This document shows positions 38,574 through 50,186 of a stretch of DNA of 64,000 nucleotides, one piece after another. A model generated the notes under the pieces. That model saw only the letters and a list, made by a program, of their open reading frames with translations, was not told the DNA's origin and made no database searches. The position numbers were made by a program, and so were the translations under genes. How positions within the stretch are numbered: position 1 is the stretch's first letter; each line of letters starts with the position of its first letter. The DNA is from Euryodendron excelsum. Lineage: Eukaryota; Streptophyta; Magnoliopsida; Ericales; Pentaphylacaceae. The stretch is from the NCBI GenBank assembly GCA_033060915.1, contig CM065383.1, forward strand, positions 16,375,001 to 16,439,000. Direction: 5' to 3'.

Positions 38574-39196
38574 TAGGGGTGCACAAAAGAGCCAAAAAAA
38601 CTCTAGAACTGAACCAACCCGACCTCTCTGGGTTAATTTGGTTCGGGTCTACTAAAGGTTAGGTTTGATTCTGGGTCTAAAAAAAACCAACTCTATTATT
38701 TCGATTCGGTTATTGGGTTCACACTTTATGGACCCAAATCGATCTGAGAACTGAACCAAACTGACCCAACTCGAGAACTGAACCGAAACCTTATCTTATA
38801 TTCATAAAAAAAAGTTTACATATATCTAATATGCCTTTAAATCATGGTTATTTAAACTTAATTATTATTAATTTATGTTTGTATGTTGTTTTATTATTTT
38901 TTTAAAAAAATTAGGATACAAGATTAATATTGTTTTTAATTTTTTTAATAAAAAAACATGTTTTGAACAATAAAAGTGAACCCAACATGAACTAGCCCGA
39001 TATTGACCCGAATTAATCCAAGGCATAGAATTGAATCGAATCGAATCAAACCAATTCGAACTGACTTGGGTTGGTTCGGTTCGGTTCTTTGGAAAGATTG
39101 GTTCAATTTTGAATCCAAAATTTTAAAACCAACTAAAATCGGATCGGTTCTGAGTCTAACATAAACCTGATCTAACCCGACCCATGCACACCCTTA
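38574..39196. mobile_element. 623-bp non-autonomous hAT-like element
   Basis: Flanked by perfect 8-bp copies of GTACAATG (38566-38573 and 39197-39204). The ends are TAGGGGTGCAC and, read inward from the right, TAAGGGTGTGCATGGGT, consistent with the YARNG-type ends and 8-bp duplications of hAT. The interior is rich in GAACCGAACC/GGTTCGGTTC runs and has no transposase frame. Confidence 0.8.
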
Positions 39197-39285
39197 GTAC
39201 AATGGCTATCCAACATAAGTAATAATCTTTTATGGTGTGAGCGATTCTCTTTAAATCCCTCCATTTATTAGTAACAATGAAAGGG

Positions 39286-39462
39286 TGATACTATATAACC
39301 AGTAAATTTATACAAAATTTATTACTAGAATTATGTTGTTAGATGTGAGTTATTTAATGCAAAACAGACACTCATCATAGTGATTCTTAATAACAAAAAT
39401 ATCATTGTCACATCATTTTGGCAAAATTTTCTTAAAATTTTTTCTACAAAAATAGTATTTTC
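39286..39462. mobile_element. About 177-bp MITE with empty site in the paralogous copy
   Basis: Ends read GTGATACTATATAAC and, from the right, GGAAAATACTATTTTTG. AATGAAA occurs on both sides. Duplication copy 1 shows the uninterrupted site TAATAATGAAATGTATATG at 37590-37608, which confirms an insertion. Same family style as 8586 and 38391. Confidence 0.65.
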
Positions 39463-39650
39463 CAAATGAAATGTATATGCAAAACTTAGAATGGTTCAAA
39501 AAAATTAAGAAATTTTTTAATTGGAGAAAATTTTCTTAAGAAACTCTAGAATTAGTCACAAATTATTTTGTAAAATTTGTAACCTAAGACTTTTAAGTAC
39601 AGCTTTAGGTAAAAATTGATGAAAGCAAGTTGCTTTTGTTTTATAAATTA

Positions 39651-40749
39651 TCATATTTTGCCAAATGTTTAACCTTTTTGTTTAAAATAAAATTGAATCA
39701 AATTGTTGCCTGAAGTCCTCACAACAACAAAATAGTCTGTACAATCTGAACGATGAAAATTTTTAATAGGCTTATAATGTACTACTATAGGGAAAAGGTA
39801 ATGGCAATTTTATAAATGAATTTGATTAAGGGTAAATAGGACCATAAAAAATATAAAACTCCTTTTAGATTTGAACTTGAAAGCCGGAGTATGATGCAAT
39901 AATAAACTTCTTCATGATTTATTCTATGTTTAGATTTTAAATTTATAGATAAAAAAAATTAAAAAATTAAAAAATAGAAAGATATATATTAACAAAATTC
40001 TTGTTTTAGTTATTCATAAAAAATAAAAGTAATATTATATATAATTCTATTTCTTAATCATCATATAATATAAGGCTGTAGGACTCATATTAATAAATTC
40101 ATATGAGATCCATACACATATGTGTAAGAATAAAAAAATAAATTAAAAAATATAATTATATATAATATTTCTAAAAAATAAATATACATAGACAAATTTA
40201 AAATTCAAACTGAACGTAAAAATATTTAAAATAAAAAAGTTAAGAGACTTTATCCATAAAGTGCAGGTAAATAAAGAGGACCCAAACAATTAGCAAAGTG
40301 ATTAATGAATATTTAATGGCTGTAAATGCGACTGTCACCGGTTGATGGGTGACAGCCAGCTAAGGATACTACTGCTAGGGTTTTTGCTCTTTTATTCACG
40401 AAGTTCAAAATCTGAAGGGTCCAATGATTCAACCCATATGAGGTTAAAAAGTGCCAACCCATAAACACCCATATGCTTGCCTCTGTTTGAAAGGAAAAAA
40501 AAAGTGTTCCTTCAGAGGGTATTGGGGAAGAGGAAACCCCCCGCACAATCTAGAGAGAGAAACCGAGAGAGAGAGAGAGAGTCTGCGAGTCATGCGCATG
40601 GTAGCTGTGGCGCTACATATGGCCATTCCTCTGTTTTCCTCCTCTGCCAAGTGCCAACAGTCCCAGGAGATCCCTGCTACAATACTCTTCCAGTGCGCAC
40701 TCCCATAACCTCAACTCCATCGCCACAGAACGAAACTAGTAAACCTGCA
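39651..40749 (+). promoter_or_regulatory. Upstream region and probable leader of the LRR receptor kinase
   Basis: To about 40400 the sequence is AT-rich with no gene. From 40440 composition becomes mixed and a (GA)n run lies at 40563-40582. Three ATGs upstream of the receptor start are out of frame with it: one opens a 5-codon ORF at 40473, and two at 40592 and 40598 open one ORF ending at 40708. The transcription start is not determined, so whether these are in the mRNA is inference. Confidence 0.45.
40592..40708 (+). other. Possible upstream ORF, 38 codons
   Basis: It begins ATGCGCATGG and ends TAA 41 bp before the receptor start codon. The peptide opens MRMVAVALHMAIPLFSSSAK. If transcribed it could lower translation of the receptor. 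No conserved peptide is recognised. Confidence 0.35.
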
Positions 40750-43700
40750 ATGCCATCAGCACCTTCCATGGCGACAAGTGTTCTCGTGTTCATTCTGGTT
40801 ATCGTCGCCCCCTTGTTCTCGTCCGCGGCCGAACTCAGCGCCGAAACCCAAGCCGAGATCGAAGCCCTGACATCTTTCAAGGCCAACCTCCACGACCCAC
40901 TTGGAGCGCTCGACGGCTGGGACTCCTCCACACCCTCGGCTCCGTGCGACTGGCGTGGCGTCGCCTGCTATAACGGCCGAGTCAGCGAGCTCCGCCTGCC
41001 TCGCCTCCAGCTCGCCGGACCACTCAGCGATCAAATCGCTAACCTGCGCATGCTGCGCAAGCTAAGCCTCCGTTCCAACTTCTTCAATGGTACCATCCCT
41101 TCGTCTCTCTCTAATTGCGCTCTCTTACACTCGGTTTTCTTGCAATACAACTCATTCTCCGGCAACCTCCCGCCTGAGATCTCCAACTTCACTGGCCTTC
41201 AAATATTCAACGTCGCCCAAAACCAGCTCTCCGGCGAAGTCCCTCGCGACCTCCCTCAGAGTCTCCGTTACATCGATCTTTCATCGAACTCATTCTCTGG
41301 CGAAATACCCAGAAACTTCTCCATTTCATCACAGCTTCAGCTAATTAACTTGTCTTACAACCAGTTCTCCGGCCAGATACCGGCGAGCTTTGGTGATCTC
41401 CAGCAGCTTCAGTACCTCTGGCTCGATTACAACCTTCTGGAAGGAACTTTACCGTCGGCGATAGCGAACTGTACGTCGCTTGTTCACTTCAGTGCTGAAG
41501 GAAATGCGGTCGGCGGTGTGATACCGGCGGCGATTGGTGCACTTCCGGAGCTGCAAGTGATTTCTCTATCACACAACAACCTCTCTGGTTCAGTCCCCTC
41601 TTCCATGTTCTGCAACGTCTCGGTTTATCCTCCGTCCATTCGCATCTTGCAACTGGGATTTAATGCGTTCACGGACATTGTCGCGCCCGAAACTGTGACA
41701 TGTTTCAGTGTTCTACAGGTATTGGACCTTCAACAGAACCAGATACGAGGCGTGTTTCCTCTGTGGCTGACGAATGTTTCAACGCTGACGAGGTTGGACA
41801 TTTCGGGTAACTCTTTTTCGGGTTCAATTCCAACTGCGATTGGAATCTTACGAAGATTGGAGGAGCTAAAGATGGCGAATAATTCACTGAACGGTGTGGT
41901 TCCAGCTGAGATCGCAAAATGTAGTCTTCTTCGTGTTCTTGTTCTTGAAGGGAATCGCTTTAATGGGGAAATTCCTGCATTTTTGAGTGAGCTTACGGGT
42001 TTGAAGACCTTGTCACTTGGTGGAAATCAATTCTCAGGTTCAGTTCCATCGAGTTTCGGCAATCTTACTGAGCTCGAAACCCTGAATTTAAGGGATAATA
42101 GCTTGGTCGGAGACCTGCCGGCGGAGCTAATGGCATTGAGCAATCTGACAACATTAAGCCTCAGCGGGAACAAGTTTTCGGGCGAAGTTCTGGCAAATAT
42201 TGGGAACTTAAGGCAGTTATCAGTGCTGAATCTGAGCGGTAATGGTTTTTCAGGTACCATTCCGGCAAGCGTGGGACGTCTTTATAAGTTGACAACACTG
42301 GATTTGAGCAAGCAAAATCTCTCCGGCGAGTTGCCGTTTGACCTTGCTGGTTTGCCAAATCTGCAAGTCATTGCTCTGCAAGAGAATATGTTATCTGGGA
42401 ATGTTCCTGAAGGTTTCAGCAGTTTGTTGGGTTTGCGCTACTTGAACCTCTCTTCCAATGCCTTTTCCGGTCACATTCCTTCAACCTTTGGCTTCCTCAA
42501 GTCATTAGTTGTTCTCTCATTGTCTAAAAATCACATCTCTGGCTCCATTCCACCCGAACTAGGGAATTGCTCTAACCTCGAAGTTCTGAATCTTCATTCC
42601 AATTCTCTTAGTGGCCCAATTCCAGTTGAATTTTCACGTCTCTCCCATTTGAACGAGCTCGATTTAGGCAAAAACAACTTAACGGGCAGAATTCCGGAGG
42701 AAATTTCCAAATGCTCGTCGCTAACTTCTCTTTTACTAGACTCGAATCATCTTTCAGGCAACATACCGGACTCACTGTCCAATTTGTCAAACCTCACGGT
42801 GCTAGATCTCTCTGCAAACAACTTGACCGGAGAGATTCCAGCAAATCTTTCGCTCATCTCTAGCTTGGTCTACTTCAACGTGTCCCACAATAACCTCGAA
42901 GGCGAGATTCCAGCAATGCTGGGTTCTAGATTCAACGATTCTTCAGCATACGCAGGAAATCAGAATTTGTGCGGGAGGCCCTTAGACAGGAAATGTGAGG
43001 AGACCGGTTCCGGTAGGAGGAGGAAGAGGCTGATTCTATTAATTGCCGTGGCTGCTAGCGGGGCTTGCCTCATGTCATTGTGCTGTTGTTTCTACATTTT
43101 CAGTCTCTTGAGGTGGCGCAAGAGGCTCAAAGAACGGGCGGCCGGAGAGAAGAAACGTAGTCCGGCAAGGGCGAGTTCAGCAGCAAGTGGAGGCCGTGGC
43201 AGTGGCGACAACGGTGGGCCAAAGCTTGTTATGTTCAATAACAAGATTACTCTGGCCGAAACAGTAGAAGCGACGAGGCAATTCGATGAGGAGAATGTGC
43301 TAAGCAGGACCCGATACGGGTTAGTGTTCAAGGCTTGTTATAACGACGGAATGGTTCTATCAATTCGCAGGCTTCCGGATGGATCACTTGACGAAAACAT
43401 GTTCAGAAAAGAAGCCGAATCACTTGGGAATGTGAAGCACCGAAACCTCACAGTCCTCCGGGGCTACTATGCCGGGCCGCCTGACCTGAGACTCCTGGTC
43501 TATGACTACATGCCCAATGGAAACCTGGCAACACTCCTCCAAGAAGCGTCCCACCAGGATGGTCATGTCCTGAATTGGCCAATGCGTCACCTCATAGCAC
43601 TTGGAATCGCCCGCGGCCTGGCATTCTTGCACTCGGCCTCGATGGTTCACGGAGACGTCAAGCCTCAAAACGTCCTCTTCGACGCCGATTTCGAAGCCCA

Positions 43701-44169
43701 TCTCTCGGATTTCGGGCTAGACAAGCTCATGGTGGAGACCCCAGCAGAACCCTCGACTTCAACAACTTCAGTTGGGACTTTGGGCTATGTATCACCGGAA
43801 GCAACCCTGACAGGTGTCACTACAAAAGAATCAGACGTTTACAGTTTCGGCATCGTCATGCTTGAGCTGCTAACGGGGAAGCGTCCGGTAACTTTTACGC
43901 AAGACGAGGATATAGTGAAGTGGGTCAAGAAGCAATTGCAGAGAGGTCAAATCTCAGAACTGCTAGAGCCAGGACTGCTTGAGCTCGACCCAGAATCGTC
44001 AGAATGGGAAGAGTTCTTGCTGGGAGTGAAAGTTGGGTTACTTTGCACAGCACCAGACCCGCTCGACCGCCCCACCATGTCCGATATAGTGTTCATGCTG
44101 GAAGGCTGCCGTGTCGGCCCCGATATTCCGTCCTCCGCCGATCCCACCTCTCAACCTTCGCCGGCATGA
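40750..44169 (+). CDS. LRR receptor-like protein kinase, At4g36180/MUSTACHES type, probable pseudokinase
   Basis: An intronless frame of 1,139 residues. ATG at 40750 is the first in frame; ATG at 40768 (TCCATGGCG) has better context and would give 1,133. The order is signal peptide (to about residue 27), LRR N-cap with PCDWRGVAC, over twenty plant-type LRRs with L..L.GN.FSG.IP units, a LCGRPL C-cap, TM helix (about 759-783), basic juxtamembrane, and kinase (about 840-1125). The kinase has LSIRR where VAIK is expected (Arg873 for the ATP-anchoring Lys), a degenerate glycine loop (SRTRYGLVF), and HGD (967-969) for HRD, but keeps DFG (987-989). The tail ends TSQPSPA. Remembered Arabidopsis At4g36180 has these substitutions and a nearly identical kinase region, so they look conserved rather than decayed. 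The ligand is unknown; MUSTACHES acts in stomatal guard-cell symmetry. Codons are GC-rich in the first kilobase. Confidence 0.95.
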   Translation: MPSAPSMATSVLVFILVIVAPLFSSAAELSAETQAEIEALTSFKANLHDPLGALDGWDSSTPSAPCDWRGVACYNGRVSELRLPRLQLAGPLSDQIANLRMLRKLSLRSNFFNGTIPSSLSNCALLHSVFLQYNSFSGNLPPEISNFTGLQIFNVAQNQLSGEVPRDLPQSLRYIDLSSNSFSGEIPRNFSISSQLQLINLSYNQFSGQIPASFGDLQQLQYLWLDYNLLEGTLPSAIANCTSLVHFSAEGNAVGGVIPAAIGALPELQVISLSHNNLSGSVPSSMFCNVSVYPPSIRILQLGFNAFTDIVAPETVTCFSVLQVLDLQQNQIRGVFPLWLTNVSTLTRLDISGNSFSGSIPTAIGILRRLEELKMANNSLNGVVPAEIAKCSLLRVLVLEGNRFNGEIPAFLSELTGLKTLSLGGNQFSGSVPSSFGNLTELETLNLRDNSLVGDLPAELMALSNLTTLSLSGNKFSGEVLANIGNLRQLSVLNLSGNGFSGTIPASVGRLYKLTTLDLSKQNLSGELPFDLAGLPNLQVIALQENMLSGNVPEGFSSLLGLRYLNLSSNAFSGHIPSTFGFLKSLVVLSLSKNHISGSIPPELGNCSNLEVLNLHSNSLSGPIPVEFSRLSHLNELDLGKNNLTGRIPEEISKCSSLTSLLLDSNHLSGNIPDSLSNLSNLTVLDLSANNLTGEIPANLSLISSLVYFNVSHNNLEGEIPAMLGSRFNDSSAYAGNQNLCGRPLDRKCEETGSGRRRKRLILLIAVAASGACLMSLCCCFYIFSLLRWRKRLKERAAGEKKRSPARASSAASGGRGSGDNGGPKLVMFNNKITLAETVEATRQFDEENVLSRTRYGLVFKACYNDGMVLSIRRLPDGSLDENMFRKEAESLGNVKHRNLTVLRGYYAGPPDLRLLVYDYMPNGNLATLLQEASHQDGHVLNWPMRHLIALGIARGLAFLHSASMVHGDVKPQNVLFDADFEAHLSDFGLDKLMVETPAEPSTSTTSVGTLGYVSPEATLTGVTTKESDVYSFGIVMLELLTGKRPVTFTQDEDIVKWVKKQLQRGQISELLEPGLLELDPESSEWEEFLLGVKVGLLCTAPDPLDRPTMSDIVFMLEGCRVGPDIPSSADPTSQPSPA

Positions 44170-47100
44170 CCCCAAAAATATCCCGAAACTTTGTTAAACA
44201 TTTTTTTTTAAAATCAAATTGTGTAACAGTAGTTGGTTTAATCTTTTTAATTCCTTTATTTTGGTAGGCTTTTCGCACTTTTGTTTGTTCTTGAAATGCC
44301 GTGCCGGCCGGAAATTGTGTGGGGGCGGATTGGTGGTGGGGACCAAAAATGGTGACTGGTTGAGTGAGGAATTATTTCAAACACTTAGTCAACGAAGTCG
44401 ACAGCTCCGCAGTTGATGCGGAGGAGAGAGTGCAAAAGTGGGGCCCAGGGTCCAAGGCCCGAGGCTTTGTTTCGCGCCAAGGACGAAAGCAGTGAGTTTC
44501 TGTTCACTGGTTGCATCACGTGGGGTTTAGCTGATTAGCTCTTTTCTCTGGGGGACTGACAATATAGCCGTTAGCATGTTAGTGGTGGAATCAGCGAGAC
44601 ATGCTGGGAAAAGAAAAGCCAAATATATCAATTTCTTTTTCTAAAGTCACCATGCTGGTACAGTATCAAGGGCTGACCTGATCTCTCCGACCGCCACGTC
44701 GCCTCCTGTGGTGTCCTCGTTTCACAGTAGAACGCAATAAGGCCAAAAGTTTGAGGACCCACCGGATCAGCCCGACCAAGACATGGAGCAGCCAGGAGAG
44801 AGAGAGTTAGGTGACCCACCCACGAATCTCAAATTACTTTTGAACTGTTTTTTTGTTGTGTGGGTCATGACTTGACCCAATTGAATTTGCAATCCGTTTC
44901 TTTCTCATCTGATTTCCATTTTTGTTGAGTAGATGATACCAAACACACTATCCCCCCCCTTATTCTTTGTTTTGTGGTGTAGTTTCTGTTGGTTTCTTTG
45001 CTTAGGGCCAACCTACAGAAGATGCTCCCGGAAGTGCTGAAGAAATACAAAAAAACACAAATGGGATCAAGAGGGAGATGGAGAGAGAGGAGAGAGCGTG
45101 CAAAGATAAGTACTGGGCACAACAAAACAATACAATACAATAACACATCGAGCTTTAGTACAAAAACACGTCAGATCTAAATCAGTGACCGTTAAAAAGA
45201 GTCCTCGGTTTGTGCATTATTGGTTCTTTTGCCCAACTTTGGATAATTAATCAAATCGGTTCAGATCACAAGTGTACTAAAATACAAATAATGATTTTGT
45301 AGCGTACTCAACGTTCTTGGCAAGCTCATCCAGGAACAATCGTCTGGCCATATATATATTTTTATCTTCTGACTCACATTGGAAATGAATTAGGTTTGGT
45401 AGTCAAACTGTTGGAGCCTGGACGTAAATTAAGTTCATATGCAACTTAGGATCCCCTTCACCCAACTGAAAGCCCCTTCCTCATTTGTATCATGGGTACT
45501 GAAATAGAAAGCCGAATACGAAAAACGAAGGTAGAAAATATGTCAGTAGGGAAACAATTTGATTAATAATGGATTGAAAAAACTTTCATAAAATTTTTAA
45601 AAAAAATCTTTAAAAAACTTAGTAAATGCCTACATGAATAATTCTATAAATAGTTAAAATTTAAAAATAAATAAATAAAAATAAATGTTTTAAGTTTCCA
45701 AATAATTTCAGCATAGTTTCTCACAAGTTTTTTCCTTTTTTTTTCCGTTAAGTATTATATGAGTAACTAGAACATTTTCCAAGCATTTCTAGAACATTTT
45801 TCCAAAATTTTGAAAGGCGTTTCGTACCGTAATTGATTTTATGCAACAATGTGATTCCCCATTTTAAATGAGTTATTCGGTAAAGCCAAAAGTCTGGTAA
45901 AAAAAAAAAAAAATTACACAGAAACAAATGGTAAGTACTACAAAAAATTCCTAATAATTAGAAAAAAAAAATGCTAAACTTATTGTTAGAAAGAGCCTAG
46001 CAACAACAGTGCACTTGGACCAGATACAGCAATTGTGCTGATCTGCTTAAAGCCTACAACCGGTAGGTATCAAATTATCACGTTCATTCACGTGTTACTG
46101 TGGAATTTACTTCATTTATACTACATAAACTATTACACTATGTTTGGATGGAAGTGAAGAAAAAGTGTTGGGTAAGCGCGAGCAGGTTGAGAAGGGAGAG
46201 AGAAAAAATACTCTTCCTATTGTTTGGATAATAGGAGGGTGGGAAAATGATTGGAAGGAAAGTAAAAATGTTTGGGAAAGAAGAGAAATGGGAAGGACAG
46301 GCAGGAATATTTTATACTTGCATCAGTAGGAAATAATGAAATCGAAATTCAAATTCACTTTTTATAAAAAGTGAGGAGGCAAAATTGATAATTACCAACT
46401 TTCCCTCCAAAACTTTCCAATTTTGGTGGTGAAAGTGAACGCAGTGAAAGGGGTTTTGACCACTTAAAAGCCCTTTAACAATCCTATTAGGCTAGTTTTT
46501 CGGTAAATTTTGACATGGCCCCAACCGAAAAATACCCCTTTTAACTGTTTTTGTCATTGCACATTTACCAGCTTGAACGCAATAGCTGGTAATCAAAAGC
46601 AAGCTATACAATATAGGTTAAGAATATGGCCAAAAACTGGACTAGTGCAAATAATCTGCAAAACATCAGAAAGGAAGTTCAATTTTCCCTCCCTTGTGGA
46701 CTTTCACTGCTCATAATTTTTTAGCGTAAAGAACTCTTATTCCAAAACATTCAAATTTATGTACTTTCAATCGATTACTCGGATCCAAACACCACAAACA
46801 TCTGTACCTGTTGTGGTATACAGATAGACGGCAATATGAATGGCAACTTCCATCATGTCCAATCTTCCACCATCACTGAGGCATAAATTAAAGTTTTAAA
46901 ATGGAGAAAAGCTGTATTAAAAACAACCTATCACTTGGACACTAGTATCACATATGAATTTTATGCTCCTTGGAACTTACATAAAATACAAGAAGATGCA
47001 AATGTAAGAAACAAGCTTTTCAAAGCCTTATTCCAGGAGAACATTGCTCCCACTATTACAATAAGCATAGAATTACTTGATGACGTGATGAATAAATTAA

Positions 47101-47209
47101 ATGCATCACAATAACACGAGAAACCATTGCACCTTCCAAACTAGCATCACTAACCTGAGAATAAGCTGATGCCAGCAAACCACAAAATACAGGGACGACG
47201 CCATTCTCT
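44170..47209. other. Convergent intergenic region between receptor kinase and V-ATPase c
   Basis: The first few hundred bases are the likely 3' UTR of the receptor kinase and the last ones the 3' UTR of the minus-strand V-ATPase gene. A TTCGCGCC site (44471-44478) and a CACGTG (44517-44522) are present without an adjacent gene start. A poly(A) run lies at 45900-45913. A purine-rich block at 46139-46290 opens TATGTTTGGATGG like a MITE end, but no matching far end was found. No coding region is supported. Confidence 0.6.
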
Positions 47210-50155
47210 CTACTCTGCTCTAGATTGGCCAGCACGAGAAGATAGGATGATGCCAACAATAAGGCCATACAGAGCCAATGCCTCAGCAAAGATGAGAATG
47301 AGAATCATTCCAACAAAAAGCTTAGGCTGTTGCGCATTGGCTCTGCAGCAATACAGTCAAGTATCAGGAAGGAACATTTTCAATAAATCTATCTGACACA
47401 TATACAGCCACTACTGAATTCCACAAGAACATCAGTGTATCCAGAGCAATGAGCTGATTGTCGAAAGAAATTCAATAAAGGAGTGCAAAGATCAAACACC
47501 AAATAAGAATATGCTTCGCCAAGCATAAAACAGTCAAATTATCAGCAACTGGAGCATGGACCATTCAGCGGAATAACATTAAGCTCTAACATCCATGAAT
47601 AAAAGTGTGATGACGACCTCCTTAGAGACTGAATACAGAAGCAGCTTTTAAGACCAACTAAACAAGAAGAAAAGGAAGATCTATTTGCAATTGAGGATAA
47701 AGCAAGGTCAGACAATGGACAAGGACCAGAGGCCCCCTCAAAAATGGTATGCTCTGGTCATATCATAATTCACAAGAGCATAAATGCACTGTATTATCAA
47801 AGCAACTGTGCATTCAAAACATCCCTCCCTAAATTTGTCATCCTCAAGTCCCTTGGCATCTAACTTCCCTCTTTCTCCACTTCTATTAGTGGTTATATGT
47901 TATTGCACTACATCACTTGTAAAAGCCCAACAAATTTTAGTGGGACAAGAACATATTTCTTCATGATCCAGGACAAAAATTTAGACTTTCAAGTAGCTAA
48001 ATAAACCCCTAAGCAACAAATATAAAACCTGCACATGAGAGTAGATATTCAGAACTACATCACAGAAAACAGAACAAATACTAAACTGTAACATAGTTGG
48101 CATAATGCCAATGTGCAATAACTTGGTTCAAATAGATGAACCACCAAACTTTTAAAGTATTGTGATTACCAGCTGAATGCCACATCTAAAGCAATGTTTT
48201 AAAAACGGGACCGACCGGTTCAATTGGAAAACCCATCGACCAGTCACGGTAGCGGTTTGGTTGAACCCCCTAAAACCGTTCTAGATGGAAAACCAGTCAA
48301 AATATTGAAAATCGTTAAAAATCATGGTTGAACCGAGCACTAAATTCATGAAATACCTATGTCGGACGCTCGACACTTAGATAAAGGTATGAGATATGTG
48401 CCCGACATGACTAGTTGGACATGTATTTAGCAAGTATGTATAAGTCATTGAGTTTACTATAGAACTAAGTATAGGACTTCCATTTTATGCCTTAAATGCT
48501 ATATTTTAATTTTTAAATACCATTTTACCTAAAAACAAATATAAAAAATATTTATGAAATATAAAATCCAGCGGTGTTTGAGTGTCTTGGATATGAGAAT
48601 TAGATAAATTCAATACTTGGACACGTACACTCGTATCCGAGTCCAGGTAACATAGCCCGTGAGAATTGAGAACGATTCGCCATAACCGGCCGGTTCAAGA
48701 AACACTTCAACTTCTTCCTCCACCACCATTCAATGCCTCATCCATCAACATTACGTTGCTTTGACAGCCTCCTCCAAGCTCTCTTGCCTTCGGTAGCCTC
48801 CTCTCAGCTTTTCCATGCCTCCCCCATAGACCTCTGTTGCTCCGGCAAAGCCCAAATCCTCCTCATCTCTCTCTCGTTTCTCGTTGTAGACACATAGACA
48901 AGTCTATAAGAATTTGGATAAAGTGTGTTTCATATTCTTATGGACTCTTGAGAGATGAAAAGATATGGATGCGTATGAAAAGATGCATTGGGAATCAGGG
49001 CATTAATGGGATTGTGCCACCTGTTCTCATCCAAATTAATGATTTCATTTAATACAAATACATGTTTCTTGCTTTCATCCAACTGCACTAGGCGTTATTG
49101 TTTTAAGCATTATTATTGTTTATATTAAGAAAAATTGCAGCATATATTTAAGAAAAATTAAATTTCTATTTTTTTATTTTTACTATTTAGACTTTTTCTT
49201 TATTGGTATAATTATATGTAATTATGACATCATGGTTCTACCCTGGTTCACCCAATGGTTGAACCAATGACCCTTGACCTAGTCATTTTTCCAATTTGCC
49301 CAACGGTCCAGGTTTCAAAACATTGATCTAGAAGTGCAACACTCTTTACAGCTATGCACCTCAAATAAGGAGTAATTTGTTTTAAGTTGAAGGCAAGATT
49401 GATATAGGTAAACACACCGAATAAAGATATTTTGATCTTGATTTAAAGTGCCTATGGATCCCCTGCAGATCCCCTGCATCTGTGGGCCCATTTAGGCCTC
49501 TTGTTCGGTTGTTGGTCCCTTCTTGCATGCAAGCCACACTAGGCCACCAACCCAGATCTCAAAATTCACACTAGAGTATTCTGAGATCTCATGCAAAGAG
49601 ATAATGATGTGGCATTGTAATACATAGGATTACAATAAAAAGAGGAATTCTGAACTTTTAAAAACCTCAAGTGATTAATAGGAGTACTTTGAGCTAATTT
49701 TCTCTTATGCTTTAAGTACAAGTGACGTTCTTTGCTGCATTTCAAGTACAATTCATGTGATTTAATTTGAATGATATGTACTTAGTATGTTTTGCATACT
49801 CATGGACTTAATTATGTATGTATTGATTCAAAGATGCATTTGAAAAAAGCCATCACTGTTGATGCAAGCCATCGCCTGTGGGTTCCATTCTCCATTGGGA
49901 TGCAACTTCTATATTATATGCTAAAACAAATATCACCATTCACATGACCTAATGCAAAGGCTTTAAGAGCATAACTCAACAACACAGCTTCACCAAATAC
50001 CATGGACACATTTTTTTTCAATTTCATTTTCCACCAATAATGCACCACATAAATATCATAACCTTTGGAATTGTACTATATTGTATTTAAAATAATAAAA
50101 TTCAAAGTATAAACCACCTAACCAGCACTGCAGGAAGATATATAGAGGTAGAAAG

Positions 50156-50186
<31 letters not shown>

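Larger units (their letters stand above)
37835..39650. repeat. Tandem duplication, copy 2 (1,816 bp, enlarged by three insertions)
   Basis: It starts 29 bp after copy 1 with the same AAAAGGAAAAAGTGTTAGAA and ends with the same GCAAGTTGCTTTTGTTTTAT. The AACAACACA..GCTCACAACC, GGGTTTGAATCACCAT, TAGTTTAACATTT and GGAGAAAATTTTCTTAAG blocks appear in the same order. The extra length is explained by a hAT element (38574-39196) and two short MITEs (38391 and 39286). Confidence 0.85.

Noticed and set aside
40477..40749. In-frame upstream extension of the receptor kinase
   Set aside because: It contains no in-frame ATG (it would need a TTG start), is basic and low-complexity, and would bury the signal peptide.
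46139..46500. MITE beginning TATGTTTGGATGG
   Set aside because: No matching inverted end or target duplication was found.
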